This document shows positions 1 to 6,502 of a stretch of 32,090 bases of DNA, piece by piece. The stretch spans positions 1-32,090 of the forward strand of contig JAGCFU010000008.1 of assembly GCA_017649945.1 (NCBI GenBank), given 5' to 3'. The number at the start of each line of letters is the position of its first letter. Within the stretch, counting starts at the first letter, position 1. The notes beneath the pieces are model-generated. The model saw only the letters and a list, made by a program, of their open reading frames with translations, was not told the origin of the DNA and did not search any database. The translations under genes were made by a program, and so were the position numbers. The DNA is from Bacteroidales bacterium. GTDB taxonomy: Bacteria > Bacteroidota > Bacteroidia > Bacteroidales > F082.

Positions 1-159
1 CGCGCCGAAAGCCTGATTGGTGAACAATGATGTTCCGCTTTCACGTTTGCCATAAGCGTCGTGTTCATAACCATTAAAGAATCTATCATTTTGAGCATAT
101 GTGCCAATTGTCGCAAACATTATCAGTAAAAGTAGTATTTTCCTTGTATTTTTTATCAT
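1..159 (-). CDS. Small secreted protein, N-terminal part (cut by window edge)
   Basis: Only the first 53 codons are present; the ATG is at 157-159 on the minus strand and the frame stays open to the window edge. Residues 1-23 look like a Sec signal peptide: a basic start (MIKNTRK), a hydrophobic run LLLLIMFATIG and a cleavage-like TYA-Q. The mature part begins QNDRFFNGYEHDAYGKRE and reaches SLFTNQAFGA. I do not recognise a domain. From memory, some small Bacteroidales secreted proteins have a similar FTNQ-FGAPLG stretch followed by one C-terminal membrane helix, but that end lies outside the window. No promoter is visible directly upstream, so expression would come from the promoter at 646-675 through a long structured leader with a terminator-like hairpin ending about 22 nt before the ATG. 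Confidence 0.7.
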   Translation of the reverse strand, partial: MIKNTRKILLLLIMFATIGTYAQNDRFFNGYEHDAYGKRESGTSLFTNQAFGA

Positions 160-186
160 TTAATTCGTTTTTTAGTTATCAATAAA

Positions 187-262
187 AAGTGAACTTTGTT
201 GTTTCAAATCGTATCGTTCGGACATTCCTTAGCCGGTACAATTGACACAACAAAGTTCACTT
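187..262 (-). terminator. Terminator-like hairpin with 16-bp stem and 44-nt loop
   Basis: Positions 187-202 and 247-262 are perfect inverted repeats (AAGTGAACTTTGTTGT and its complement). On the minus strand the second arm is followed by TTTTT (184-188). The loop is long for an intrinsic terminator and itself contains short complementary pieces (GTA..CGG with CCG..TAC). Its place 22-28 nt before the start codon at 159 suggests transcription attenuation or the end of a separate small RNA. Confidence 0.45.
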
Positions 263-304
263 ATTAACTCTTTGTCAAAACTTTCCCGGGATGATTTATG
301 AAAG

Positions 305-570
305 TGTCGAGATTTCAGAAATCCAAGAAACGTCATTGATTATGTTATTCTCTTGCGCTTTTAGCGCGGTTTCTCCATAGGCAATTCTTTTTTCATTATT
401 AACATGACATAAAAATAGCGTGGCGCTCTGTATTTTGATTCGGATTCCTGAGGCTCTCGACTGCCCAACCATCCCTAATCAAAACAAGCAAAGTCCACGC
501 ATCGTCGTAGATCTGTCACATAGTCTTCAGTAGTGGGTGGCTTCTCAAATTGTCGAGATTTCAGGAGTCC
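305..570. repeat. 20-bp direct repeat spaced 246 bp
   Basis: Positions 305-324 and 551-570 both begin TGTCGAGATTTCAG and match at 18 of 20 positions. They have the same orientation and bracket the nested hairpin 418-500. No gene lies between them. The pair could be a duplicated RNA motif, target-site-like flanks of a small inserted element, or a protein-binding site. Confidence 0.6.
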
Positions 571-645
571 TCCTGCCAAGGCTACTTAACGTGTTTTATC
601 TCATTTATTGTTTTATTCTATATTTAATCTATTTTATTCAGTTTG

Positions 646-675
646 CAAAATTACAATTTTTTTTGATATATGCAA
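646..675 (-). promoter_or_regulatory. Bacteroidota-type promoter for the leader/RNA
   Basis: The minus strand reads TTG (673-675), then 19 bases, then TAATTTTG (646-653), followed by C. This fits the Bacteroidota -33/-7 pattern (TTTG, about 19-21, TAnnTTTG). The predicted start is near 641. It lies just downstream of the dsbD stop codon, so it drives only the leader and the gene at 1-159. Confidence 0.6.
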
Positions 676-688
676 GTTTTTTTTGAAA

Positions 689-2737
689 TTATTCGTTGAT
701 ATTCCTAACCGAAACCCCGTTTTTGAAGTTTTCGAGGCCTTCTTTGAGGAACTGGACGAAACCGTCTTTGTCGAGGTTATAGGCGCGAGGCTCGTGCAGT
801 AGCTCGCCATTGTGGCCCATGAGACAATAATATGGCTGAGCATTGGTACCGAATTTCGAGATCTGGAAGTCGGCATATTTGCGGCCTATTGTCTTCTTCA
901 TCTTACCATCACCACCTTTAACCCATTCTTCTTCCGGAAGTTTGGTCTTATCGTCGACGTAAAGCGCCACTATGATAAAGTCGTCACGCAACATCTTAAG
1001 GACGCGCGGATCACTCCAAACGTTGGCCTCCATCTCACGGCAGTTGACGCATCCGTGACCGGTGAAATCGACGTAAAGCGGCTTGTTCTGAGCTTTCGCG
1101 CAAGCTAATGCCTGCTCATAATCGAAGTAGCCTTTCAGTCCGTGAGGCAAATGGAAGATATCGTTGAAACGTGGTGACTCGCAGAGCTCAGTATTTGTTT
1201 GAGCCACATTTTGCTGGGCTTGAGCTGCAGGAGCAGCCTTCATATTCTGCTGGATATATTCGATAACCTTGTCAGCATTCTCCTGATTGATACGTTTGAG
1301 GTCGAAATCGAGGGTCTGTTGTGGTGGTAGATAGCCTGAGAGAGCCTTAAGAGGTGCACCCCACATGCCAGGGATCATATAAACCACGAATGTAAAGGTT
1401 ATGATACTCAATATCAAACGGCCGACACCGATATGCTCGACCGGGTCGTCGTTTTTAAACTTGATTTTGCCCAAAAGGTAGAAGCCGAGCATTGCGAAGC
1501 ACACTATCCAGATGCCGAGATAGACCTCGCGGTCGAGCAGATGCCAGTGGTATGTCTGGTCGGCGACGCTCAAGAACTTGAATCCTAGTGCGACCTCGAC
1601 GAAGCCGAGGATGACCTTCACTGTGTTGAGCCAGCCACCGCTCTTTGGCAGATTTTTCAGCATCGACGGGAACATCGCAAAGAGTGCGAACGGCAATGCA
1701 AATGTCACTGCATAGCAGAACATGGTGAGAATCGGGGTCCAGAACTCACCAGATGTTGACTTAATCAACACGGTACCGACGATAGGTCCGGTGCAGGCGA
1801 ATGAAACGAGCACCAAAGTCAGAGCCATGAAGAAAACGCCGGCAAGACCTTTCTTATCAGAGTTGGCATCAGATTTGTTGACGATGCTGCTTGGGAGCAC
1901 TATTTCGAAGGCTCCGAAGAACGATGCCGCAAACACCATGAACACTAAGAAGAAGATGATATTCGGGAGCCAATGTGTTGACAACCAGTTGAATATGTCA
2001 CCAGTAACGCTGTCGCCACCAAAAATCCATGTCACCATAATGATTACTGCGATAGGCAAGGTGTAAAGCAACACTATGAAAATGAAATACATAATGGCTT
2101 TGAAGCGACCAGCGGCTTTGTTTTCGCTGCCATGAAGGAAAAACGACACTGTCATCGGGATCATAGGGAATACGCATGGTGTGAGCAGTGCCGCCAAGCC
2201 CCAGAGGATAGCCTGCAAAATCATTGAAAGGAGACTGTCACCTTCATTTGCCTGAGCATCAGCATTAGAGATAGCTGTATTATTAAGGTTTATATCAAAT
2301 TCCACCTGTGTCGGAGGCAGGCACTGTCCCTCATTGCAAACCATATATTCCAGTTCGCCTTTCACTGTAACAGGTTCTTTTCCAAGGACTTTCACCTTTT
2401 GGGTAAATATAGCCTCTTTCTCAAAATAACGCAGTTCCATATCGAAGAATGGATCGTGGATAACAATCGCATCGCCTTCTGTTACTTCACCAACTCTTTG
2501 ATAATTCGCGTCTTCAGTGAATATAAACGACGTCGGAATAGGGCCGATGCCATCGATATTTTGCGAATAGACATGCCATCCGGCTTCGATATCTGCCTTG
2601 AAAATGACGTTGAATTCGTTATTTCCCAGCGCTTCGGTTGAGAAGCTCCACTGAACCGGGTCGTAAATCTGGCCCAACGAGGTAAAAGGCACTATAAATG
2701 CAATAATTAAAGCGAAAAACAAATTAAGTTTTTTCAT
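689..2737 (-). CDS. dsbD: Thiol:disulfide interchange protein DsbD
   Basis: A 682-residue inner-membrane protein that carries electrons from cytoplasmic thioredoxin to periplasmic thiol proteins. Order of parts: signal peptide (1-22, ending SLGQ); periplasmic N-terminal domain with the cysteine pair C134/C139 in VCNEGQCLPP; a membrane domain of about eight helices from residue 170 to 460 with the two redox cysteines C188 (LTPCVFP) and C315 (FACTGP); an Ala/Gln-rich linker near 500-515; and a C-terminal thioredoxin-like domain with C563-V-N-C566. All three redox pairs are present, so the protein should be complete. It has its own promoter (2793-2824), and the leader is about 50 nt. A homologue of this three-domain form is standard in Bacteroidales. 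Partner periplasmic reductases are not encoded nearby. Confidence 0.95.
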   Translation of the reverse strand: MKKLNLFFALIIAFIVPFTSLGQIYDPVQWSFSTEALGNNEFNVIFKADIEAGWHVYSQNIDGIGPIPTSFIFTEDANYQRVGEVTEGDAIVIHDPFFDMELRYFEKEAIFTQKVKVLGKEPVTVKGELEYMVCNEGQCLPPTQVEFDINLNNTAISNADAQANEGDSLLSMILQAILWGLAALLTPCVFPMIPMTVSFFLHGSENKAAGRFKAIMYFIFIVLLYTLPIAVIIMVTWIFGGDSVTGDIFNWLSTHWLPNIIFFLVFMVFAASFFGAFEIVLPSSIVNKSDANSDKKGLAGVFFMALTLVLVSFACTGPIVGTVLIKSTSGEFWTPILTMFCYAVTFALPFALFAMFPSMLKNLPKSGGWLNTVKVILGFVEVALGFKFLSVADQTYHWHLLDREVYLGIWIVCFAMLGFYLLGKIKFKNDDPVEHIGVGRLILSIITFTFVVYMIPGMWGAPLKALSGYLPPQQTLDFDLKRINQENADKVIEYIQQNMKAAPAAQAQQNVAQTNTELCESPRFNDIFHLPHGLKGYFDYEQALACAKAQNKPLYVDFTGHGCVNCREMEANVWSDPRVLKMLRDDFIIVALYVDDKTKLPEEEWVKGGDGKMKKTIGRKYADFQISKFGTNAQPYYCLMGHNGELLHEPRAYNLDKDGFVQFLKEGLENFKNGVSVRNINE

Positions 2738-2792
2738 AGTTGATTGATTGTCAATGATTTAATTTCAAAACTCGTATTTACAATACAAGCTA

Positions 2793-2824
2793 CAAAGATA
2801 TGAAATATTTTTTTATTCTCCAAA
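2793..2824 (-). promoter_or_regulatory. dsbD promoter
   Basis: The minus strand reads TTTG (2821-2824), 20 bases, TATCTTTG (2793-2800): a full match to the Bacteroidota consensus. The -33 box lies inside the last codons of tilS. The start of transcription should be near 2788, giving a leader of about 50 nt. Confidence 0.65.
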
Positions 2825-4099
2825 TTTTATTTGATAAATAGTTTTGGTCTTGTCGGTGATTTTAAATCTGTCGTCGATGCGATGGCCGACAATCCAGACA
2901 ATCTGACCGTCGTTGTCAACCAAAATAAGGGTTGTTTTCTTTTGAAAAGTCGTAAAATTATTGTCGTTAAAGAAATCAGACACAAGTTTTGTGCCGTGCA
3001 TCCCAAGAGGACGGAAACGGTCGCCTTGCTGCCAAAAACGGGTTCGGAGAGGCAATTTTAAAGTATCATAATCAAGCTGAGCGATATTCGGATTATCCGT
3101 TATCAGCAGTGACAAGGCATTCGTTGTCTGTACTGGTTGCATCGTCAGCTGTTGGGACAAGGCATGCATTGTCCGCACGGGATCGATAGGGAAAATGTCG
3201 ACCGATTCTTTTTCAACAACTAATTGATAATCATTAGAATAAAATTCTTTTCCAGGTTCACCGCCAAGAGATGCAAAAATTGACTCTGATTGTGAATAAG
3301 AGAAGCCATAATCACGAATCCACTCGAAAAGGAGCTGGCGGTCGAAATGACGTTTAGGAATTGAGTGCAAGACGCCGTCGATTTTCTCGATTTGAGATAT
3401 CTTTTCCTTCAAAAGTTCCCTATATAATTGATTTTCAGAGGCTAAATAATTGACTGATTCAAGGATTTTCTCACGCGTTTCAGGTTTGATTGAGTCGAGC
3501 ACCGGCATCAGTTCATGACGGATTTTATTGCGAAGGTAAACAGTGTCATTATTGGTACTGTCTTCGCACCATTGGATGCCGTTTTCAACAGCAAAATTCT
3601 TAATATCTTCGCGTAAAGCCCATAGTAAAGGCCTGATATACATGCCGTTGCGAGGTTGCATAGCTTTCAGTCCCTTGATTCCAGAGCCACGCAAAAGGTT
3701 GATAAAAAACGTCTCAATTTGGTCGTCAGCGTGATGTGCGAGAGCTAACTTATCGAAGCCGGAACCAAGCAGTTCATCAAACCAGGCATAACGCAGTTCG
3801 CGGGCTGCCATCTCCACGGAAACCTTATTGTTTTCAACAAAATCCATGGTGTCGAACTGCTTAACAAAGAGCTTCACTCCTACCCTCTCGGCGTAGTCAC
3901 GGACAAACTGTTCGTCACCATCAGATTCGGCTCCACGCAAATGAAAATTGCAGTGTGCAAAAGCGATATCGTATCCTTCACGTCTCAATAATTCCGCAAG
4001 CACCATAGAGTCGACGCCACCACTCAAAGCAACGAGGATTCGGTCACCTTTATTAATAAGGTGGTTGTCGTTAATGTATTTGCGGAATTTTTCTAACAT
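2813..4099 (-). CDS. tilS: tRNA(Ile)-lysidine synthetase
   Basis: TilS attaches lysine to C34 of tRNA-Ile(CAU), so that it reads AUA. The 428-residue protein starts MLEKFRKY; this ATG (4097-4099) overlaps the upstream stop by one base (TAATG). A longer reading from 4180 would add 27 unlike residues inside the upstream gene, so I reject it. Residues 25-30 are the PP-loop SGGVDS. The HCNFHLRGAESDGDE segment, ALAHHADDQIET and the EDSTNN-DTVYLRNKIRH motif are typical of the N-terminal domain. The C-terminal TilS domain starts around residue 340 (PLRTRFWQQGDRFRPLG). Residues 308-337, just before that domain, are an in-frame tandem repeat of 15 residues encoded by palindromic repeat DNA (see the repeat at 3109-3178). 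No promoter is seen; it is probably translationally coupled to the upstream gene. Confidence 0.95.
   Translation of the reverse strand: MLEKFRKYINDNHLINKGDRILVALSGGVDSMVLAELLRREGYDIAFAHCNFHLRGAESDGDEQFVRDYAERVGVKLFVKQFDTMDFVENNKVSVEMAARELRYAWFDELLGSGFDKLALAHHADDQIETFFINLLRGSGIKGLKAMQPRNGMYIRPLLWALREDIKNFAVENGIQWCEDSTNNDTVYLRNKIRHELMPVLDSIKPETREKILESVNYLASENQLYRELLKEKISQIEKIDGVLHSIPKRHFDRQLLFEWIRDYGFSYSQSESIFASLGGEPGKEFYSNDYQLVVEKESVDIFPIDPVRTMHALSQQLTMQPVQTTNALSLLITDNPNIAQLDYDTLKLPLRTRFWQQGDRFRPLGMHGTKLVSDFFNDNNFTTFQKKTTLILVDNDGQIVWIVGHRIDDRFKITDKTKTIYQIKFGE
3109..3178. repeat. Palindromic repeat, two 45-bp units, inside tilS
   Basis: GACAAGGCAT-x-C-x-TTGTC occurs at 3111-3128 and again, 45 bp on, at 3156-3173. 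The copy at 3151-3178 is a near-perfect palindrome (GACAAGGCATGCATTGTC core) with GT..GG and CC..AC borders, like the elements at 5440-5459 and 8734-8760. The spacing of exactly 15 codons keeps the reading frame. The two protein units are VRTMHALSQQLTMQP and VQTTNALSLLITDNP (7 of 15 identical). They lie in the linker before the C-terminal domain of TilS. Confidence 0.7.
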
Positions 4100-4716
4100 T
4101 AGAAATACAAATAAACAAGTAAAAATCCGATGCCGAGGCCGACGACGGTGCATATGGCATACCACATCAGCTTGCTCCATGGCGATGCGTCGGGTTCGAG
4201 AGATTGTTCTATCTTTTTCTTCGGGATGACGTCACCGACAAAAACCTCGTCTTTCTCAACATTTTCAATGGCTTCAGAGAGCGCCGGCTCCATGAAAACG
4301 AGTTCGGAATTTTTGATTTTATGCGCCTTTCCACGGAAATAATAGTCAACGCAATAGTTGTTTTCCAACAAGATTATAACACCAGTATTATCATCATCAG
4401 TTGCTTTCGCCACAATCTTCGCGCGACGGCCGTAATTCTGTTTCAGAAGAATCTCATTGTCATCGACAGTCAGATATGCCACGACAGGCTCGGCGTCCTG
4501 CACTTCTTTCACCGCCGAAGTCAGATAGATTACAAGAAGACTCACAGCCAAAGTGCTCAAATCATCGTGCAAGCCGATAATCACCTGATCCTCAGCGAGT
4601 TCATAAAACCAAAAATTCACTTCCGGGTTAAAAGAATGTGGATACAGTTTGATCCATTCTTTAACCAAACCGATGACTTCGTCTTTTTGTAAGCCTTTAA
4701 CTTTAATATAATCCAT
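4099..4716 (-). CDS. Tail-anchored protein of unknown function
   Basis: A 205-residue protein I do not recognise. Residues 1-165 look soluble and mixed alpha/beta, with many acidic residues (for example ATDDDN and ENVEKDEVFVGD) and no Cys or His motif suggesting a catalyst. Residues 186-204 form one hydrophobic helix (MWYAICTVVGLGIGFLLVYLY) ending two residues before the stop. With no signal peptide, this suggests a cytoplasmic domain anchored at the C-terminus to the inner membrane. The stop overlaps the tilS start by one base (TAATG), so the two are cotranslated. Such a partner could be accidental. The ATG at 4714-4716 begins MDYIKVKGL; upstream is a repeat-bearing gap of about 65 nt. Confidence 0.8.
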   Translation of the reverse strand: MDYIKVKGLQKDEVIGLVKEWIKLYPHSFNPEVNFWFYELAEDQVIIGLHDDLSTLAVSLLVIYLTSAVKEVQDAEPVVAYLTVDDNEILLKQNYGRRAKIVAKATDDDNTGVIILLENNYCVDYYFRGKAHKIKNSELVFMEPALSEAIENVEKDEVFVGDVIPKKKIEQSLEPDASPWSKLMWYAICTVVGLGIGFLLVYLYF

Positions 4717-4732
4717 TTAACTAATTATTTAA

Positions 4733-4801
4733 GATTTCTCCACTCCGTTTCACTTCGGTCGAAATGACGGTAATGATTATTTCACTTCGGACGAGATGAC
4801 G
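4733..4801. repeat. Interspersed repeat, two partial copies, overlapping a gene end
   Basis: Positions 4749-4769 (TTCACTTCGGTCGAAATGACG-like) recur at 4781-4801 with two mismatches in 21. The first copy extends left to 4733 (GATTTCTCCACTCCG). Sequences of this kind (GATTTCTC..TCGAAATGACGG) are, to my knowledge, dispersed repeats in many Bacteroidota genomes. The second copy contains the last codons and stop of the flavin reductase gene. Confidence 0.6.
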
Positions 4802-5387
4802 ATGAGGAAGTTTTCCTTTTATGTTGAATTTTTTCTACTGAGAAACCGAATTTGCCTATTTTTTCGCCTAAAGTGTAATATTTCCCGTGTGAATATGTTA
4901 TCAGTTCCGCCTGATTCAGTTGGAACAGTCCCGTGCTCGGGTCGAAATATTTCTCGTCGCCATGAACGGCGGCTATTTCTGCCATAAACATGTCATGCGA
5001 GCCTAACTCCTTGATATCAACCACTTTGCACTCGATATTTACTGGCGATTCAGCTATCATAGGAGCTTTGACCACCTCGGCCTGCTCAGGCGTGAGATGC
5101 ATCTCTTTGAACTTGTTGTGATCTCTTCCAGAGCGTACGCCGCACCAGTCGGTGGCTTTTGCGAGGGCTTCAGTGGTAAGATTTATAACAAACTCTTTGT
5201 TTTTCGATATTATCGCATGCGAATGACGCTCTTTTCTCACCGAGATGTAGCACATCGGCGGGTCGGAGCACAAGATGCCCGTCCATGCCACCGTGATGAT
5301 GTTATAGTTCTCGGGGCTGTCGCCGCACGAGACCATCACCACCGGCAGTGGATAAAGCATTGTTCCGGGTTTAAAACTTCTTTTCAT
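4782..5387 (-). CDS. Flavin reductase / flavoredoxin family protein
   Basis: A 201-residue protein of the FMN-binding split-barrel (flavin reductase-like) family. Recognisable parts are the start MKRSFKPGTMLYPLPVVMVSCG, the SPENYNIITVAWTGILCSDPP region, ISVRKERHSHAII, and FVINLTTEALAKATDWCGVRSGRDHNKF, all typical of flavoredoxin-like proteins. They bind FMN and pass electrons from NAD(P)H or other donors; the physiological partner cannot be told from the sequence. The last nine residues, TSSSSSRPK, are read from a dispersed repeat (4781-4801), which also supplies the TGA stop, so the native C-terminus may have been replaced. A -7-like element ends 4 nt before the ATG, which predicts a leaderless mRNA. 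An intrinsic terminator separates it from korB upstream. Confidence 0.85.
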   Translation of the reverse strand: MKRSFKPGTMLYPLPVVMVSCGDSPENYNIITVAWTGILCSDPPMCYISVRKERHSHAIISKNKEFVINLTTEALAKATDWCGVRSGRDHNKFKEMHLTPEQAEVVKAPMIAESPVNIECKVVDIKELGSHDMFMAEIAAVHGDEKYFDPSTGLFQLNQAELITYSHGKYYTLGEKIGKFGFSVEKIQHKRKTSSSSSRPK

Positions 5388-5391
5388 GTTG

Positions 5392-5399
5392 CAAAAATA
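5392..5399 (-). promoter_or_regulatory. Possible -7 element of a leaderless flavin reductase mRNA
   Basis: The minus strand reads TATTTTTGCAACATG, with the TAnnTTTG element at 5392-5399 and only 4 nt before the ATG. I see no clear -33 TTTG at the right distance, because that position lies in the terminator hairpin. Transcription would start at or next to the A of the ATG. Confidence 0.35.
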
Positions 5400-5400
5400 A

Positions 5401-5431
5401 AAAAAATCCCGCCATGAAGACGGGATTTTTT
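5401..5431 (-). terminator. Intrinsic terminator after korB
   Basis: TCCCG (5407-5411) pairs with CGGGA (5421-5425), and flanking runs of six A (5401-5406) and six T (5426-5431) extend the stem. The loop is 9 nt. On the minus strand it closes the korA-korB transcript just before the flavin reductase gene. It is symmetric enough to act on either strand. Confidence 0.7.
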
Positions 5432-5439
5432 CATTTTTT

Positions 5440-5459
5440 GTTAGGACGTACGTCCCTAC
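5440..5459. repeat. Small palindromic repeat GTTAGGACGTACGTCCCTAC
   Basis: Positions 5444-5455 form a perfect 12-bp palindrome, GGACGTACGTCC, bordered by GTTA and CTAC. It directly abuts the korB stop codon. Its border is like those of the elements at 8734-8760 (GTAGGGGCG..CGCCCCTA) and 3151-3178. Confidence 0.55.
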
Positions 5460-5460
5460 A

Positions 5461-6495
5461 TTATGTAATATCCCATGTTGTACCGCTGTTCAGCAAGTCG
5501 TCGATGGTCTTGATGTTCGACTTGGCTGATTCGCGTTCGATGACGTCGGTGAGGCAGTCGTCGTAAGTCGGAGCATCCACGTTGCGGATAACGCCGATAG
5601 CGATTGGGAACGCAGGAGGCATCATATGGGCGAGCATCATGTGGATACCTGTAGTTTCCTCCTTCTCGTCGTGGACGAGGATATCCTTTTCTGTGATGCC
5701 GTTTTCGCCGATTGTGACGACTTCGAGTTTGTTTCCGTTAAGGCGCAGACCTTTGTTTCTATCCTTACCGAAGATGAGAGGTTTGCCGTGTTCGCACTTC
5801 ACCTGCATATCGTCGCGGACGTCCTTGCCTGTAATGTTTTCGTGAACGCCGTTCGAGAAAATCATACAGTTCTGGAGCACCTCGATGACTGACATACCGT
5901 CGTGATTCTTAGCTCTCAAGCAGATGTCGGTGAGTTCCTTTGTGTTGACATCAACGCCACGGGCGAAGAACTTGCCGCCAGCGCCGATGACGAGTTCACC
6001 GACGTTGAATGGGTCTTCGTAAGTACCTTGTGGAGATGTCTTTGTGACTGTGCCACGGAATGTACATGGTGAGAACTGGCCTTTTGTCATACCGTAGATA
6101 CGGTTGTTGAACAGAAGGAGGTTCATGTCCATGTTACGGCGGACAGCGTGGATGAAGTGGTTACCACCGATAGCTGTGCAGTCGCCGTCACCAGAGACAA
6201 CCCATACTGAGAGGTTAGGATTTGCGAGCTTCACACCTGTTGCGATAGCGCAAGCGCGGCCGTGGATGCTGTGGAATCCATAAGTGTTCATATAGTGCGG
6301 GAAACGTGATGAGCAGCCGATACCGGAAACGACGCAGATGTCTTCTTTCTTCTTACCGAGCTGTGGGAACACGTCCTGTAAAACTTTCAAAATAGCGTGG
6401 TCACCGCAGCCGGGGCACCATTTCACTATCTGATCGCAAACGAAATCTTCTTTAGTAAGATTAACAACCTGATTATTTAAATTTGTGTTTTCCAT
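5461..6495 (-). CDS. korB: 2-oxoglutarate:ferredoxin oxidoreductase, beta subunit
   Basis: The 344-residue thiamine-diphosphate subunit of a 2-oxoacid:ferredoxin oxidoreductase. It decarboxylates a 2-oxoacid to its acyl-CoA and sends electrons to ferredoxin. WCPGCGDHA (C27, C30), C61 (GIGCSSRFPHY) and C210 (LQNC) are placed like the four ligands of the [4Fe-4S] cluster. GDGD at 102-105 and FNNRIYGMT at 129-137 form the ThDP-Mg motif. HGRACAIATGVKLANP is typical of the KOR/VOR type. The start lies 7 nt after the korA stop, so the two form an operon. The preference for 2-oxoglutarate over other 2-oxoacids rests on general resemblance, not on a diagnostic residue. Confidence 0.92.
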   Translation of the reverse strand: MENTNLNNQVVNLTKEDFVCDQIVKWCPGCGDHAILKVLQDVFPQLGKKKEDICVVSGIGCSSRFPHYMNTYGFHSIHGRACAIATGVKLANPNLSVWVVSGDGDCTAIGGNHFIHAVRRNMDMNLLLFNNRIYGMTKGQFSPCTFRGTVTKTSPQGTYEDPFNVGELVIGAGGKFFARGVDVNTKELTDICLRAKNHDGMSVIEVLQNCMIFSNGVHENITGKDVRDDMQVKCEHGKPLIFGKDRNKGLRLNGNKLEVVTIGENGITEKDILVHDEKEETTGIHMMLAHMMPPAFPIAIGVIRNVDAPTYDDCLTDVIERESAKSNIKTIDDLLNSGTTWDIT

Positions 6496-6502
6496 GGTAA
6501 TC

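Larger units (their letters stand above)
182..641 (-). ncRNA. Long structured leader or independent small RNA of unknown family
   Basis: About 530 bases between the first two genes hold no convincing ORF. On the minus strand the stretch has a promoter (646-675), a nested hairpin (418-500) and near its end a 16-bp stem (187-202 with 247-262) followed by five U. The nested hairpin pairs 418-423 with 495-500, 433-440 with 477-484, 442-445 with 471-474 and 452-454 with 463-465. There is also a perfect 6-bp hairpin CAGGAG/CTCCTG near the 5' end (about 562-576). Either this is a free-standing RNA of about 460 nt or the 5' leader of the gene at 1-159 with an attenuator. It lacks the hallmark sequences of RNase P RNA, tmRNA and SRP RNA. 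A GAGAAGCC segment (about 537-546) recalls 6S RNA, but the overall fold does not clearly fit. A 12-codon mini-ORF (361-396, MKKELPMEKPR) overlaps a GCGCT/AGCGC hairpin; I give it little weight. Confidence 0.45.

Noticed and set aside
182..641. Calling the leader 6S RNA, tmRNA or RNase P RNA
   Set aside because: Only a short GAGAAGCC resemblance to 6S; no tRNA-like end or tag ORF of tmRNA, and no conserved RNase P core. Left unnamed.
608..1108. Plus-strand open frames opposite dsbD and similar long antisense frames elsewhere
   Set aside because: They are shadows of the minus-strand genes: no family resemblance, odd composition, and no promoter.
4100..4180. Longer tilS start adding 27 residues (MEQADVVCHMHRRR...)
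   Set aside because: It lies inside the upstream coding region, is unlike TilS, and the internal ATG at 4099 gives the normal MLEKFRKY start with a one-base TAATG overlap.
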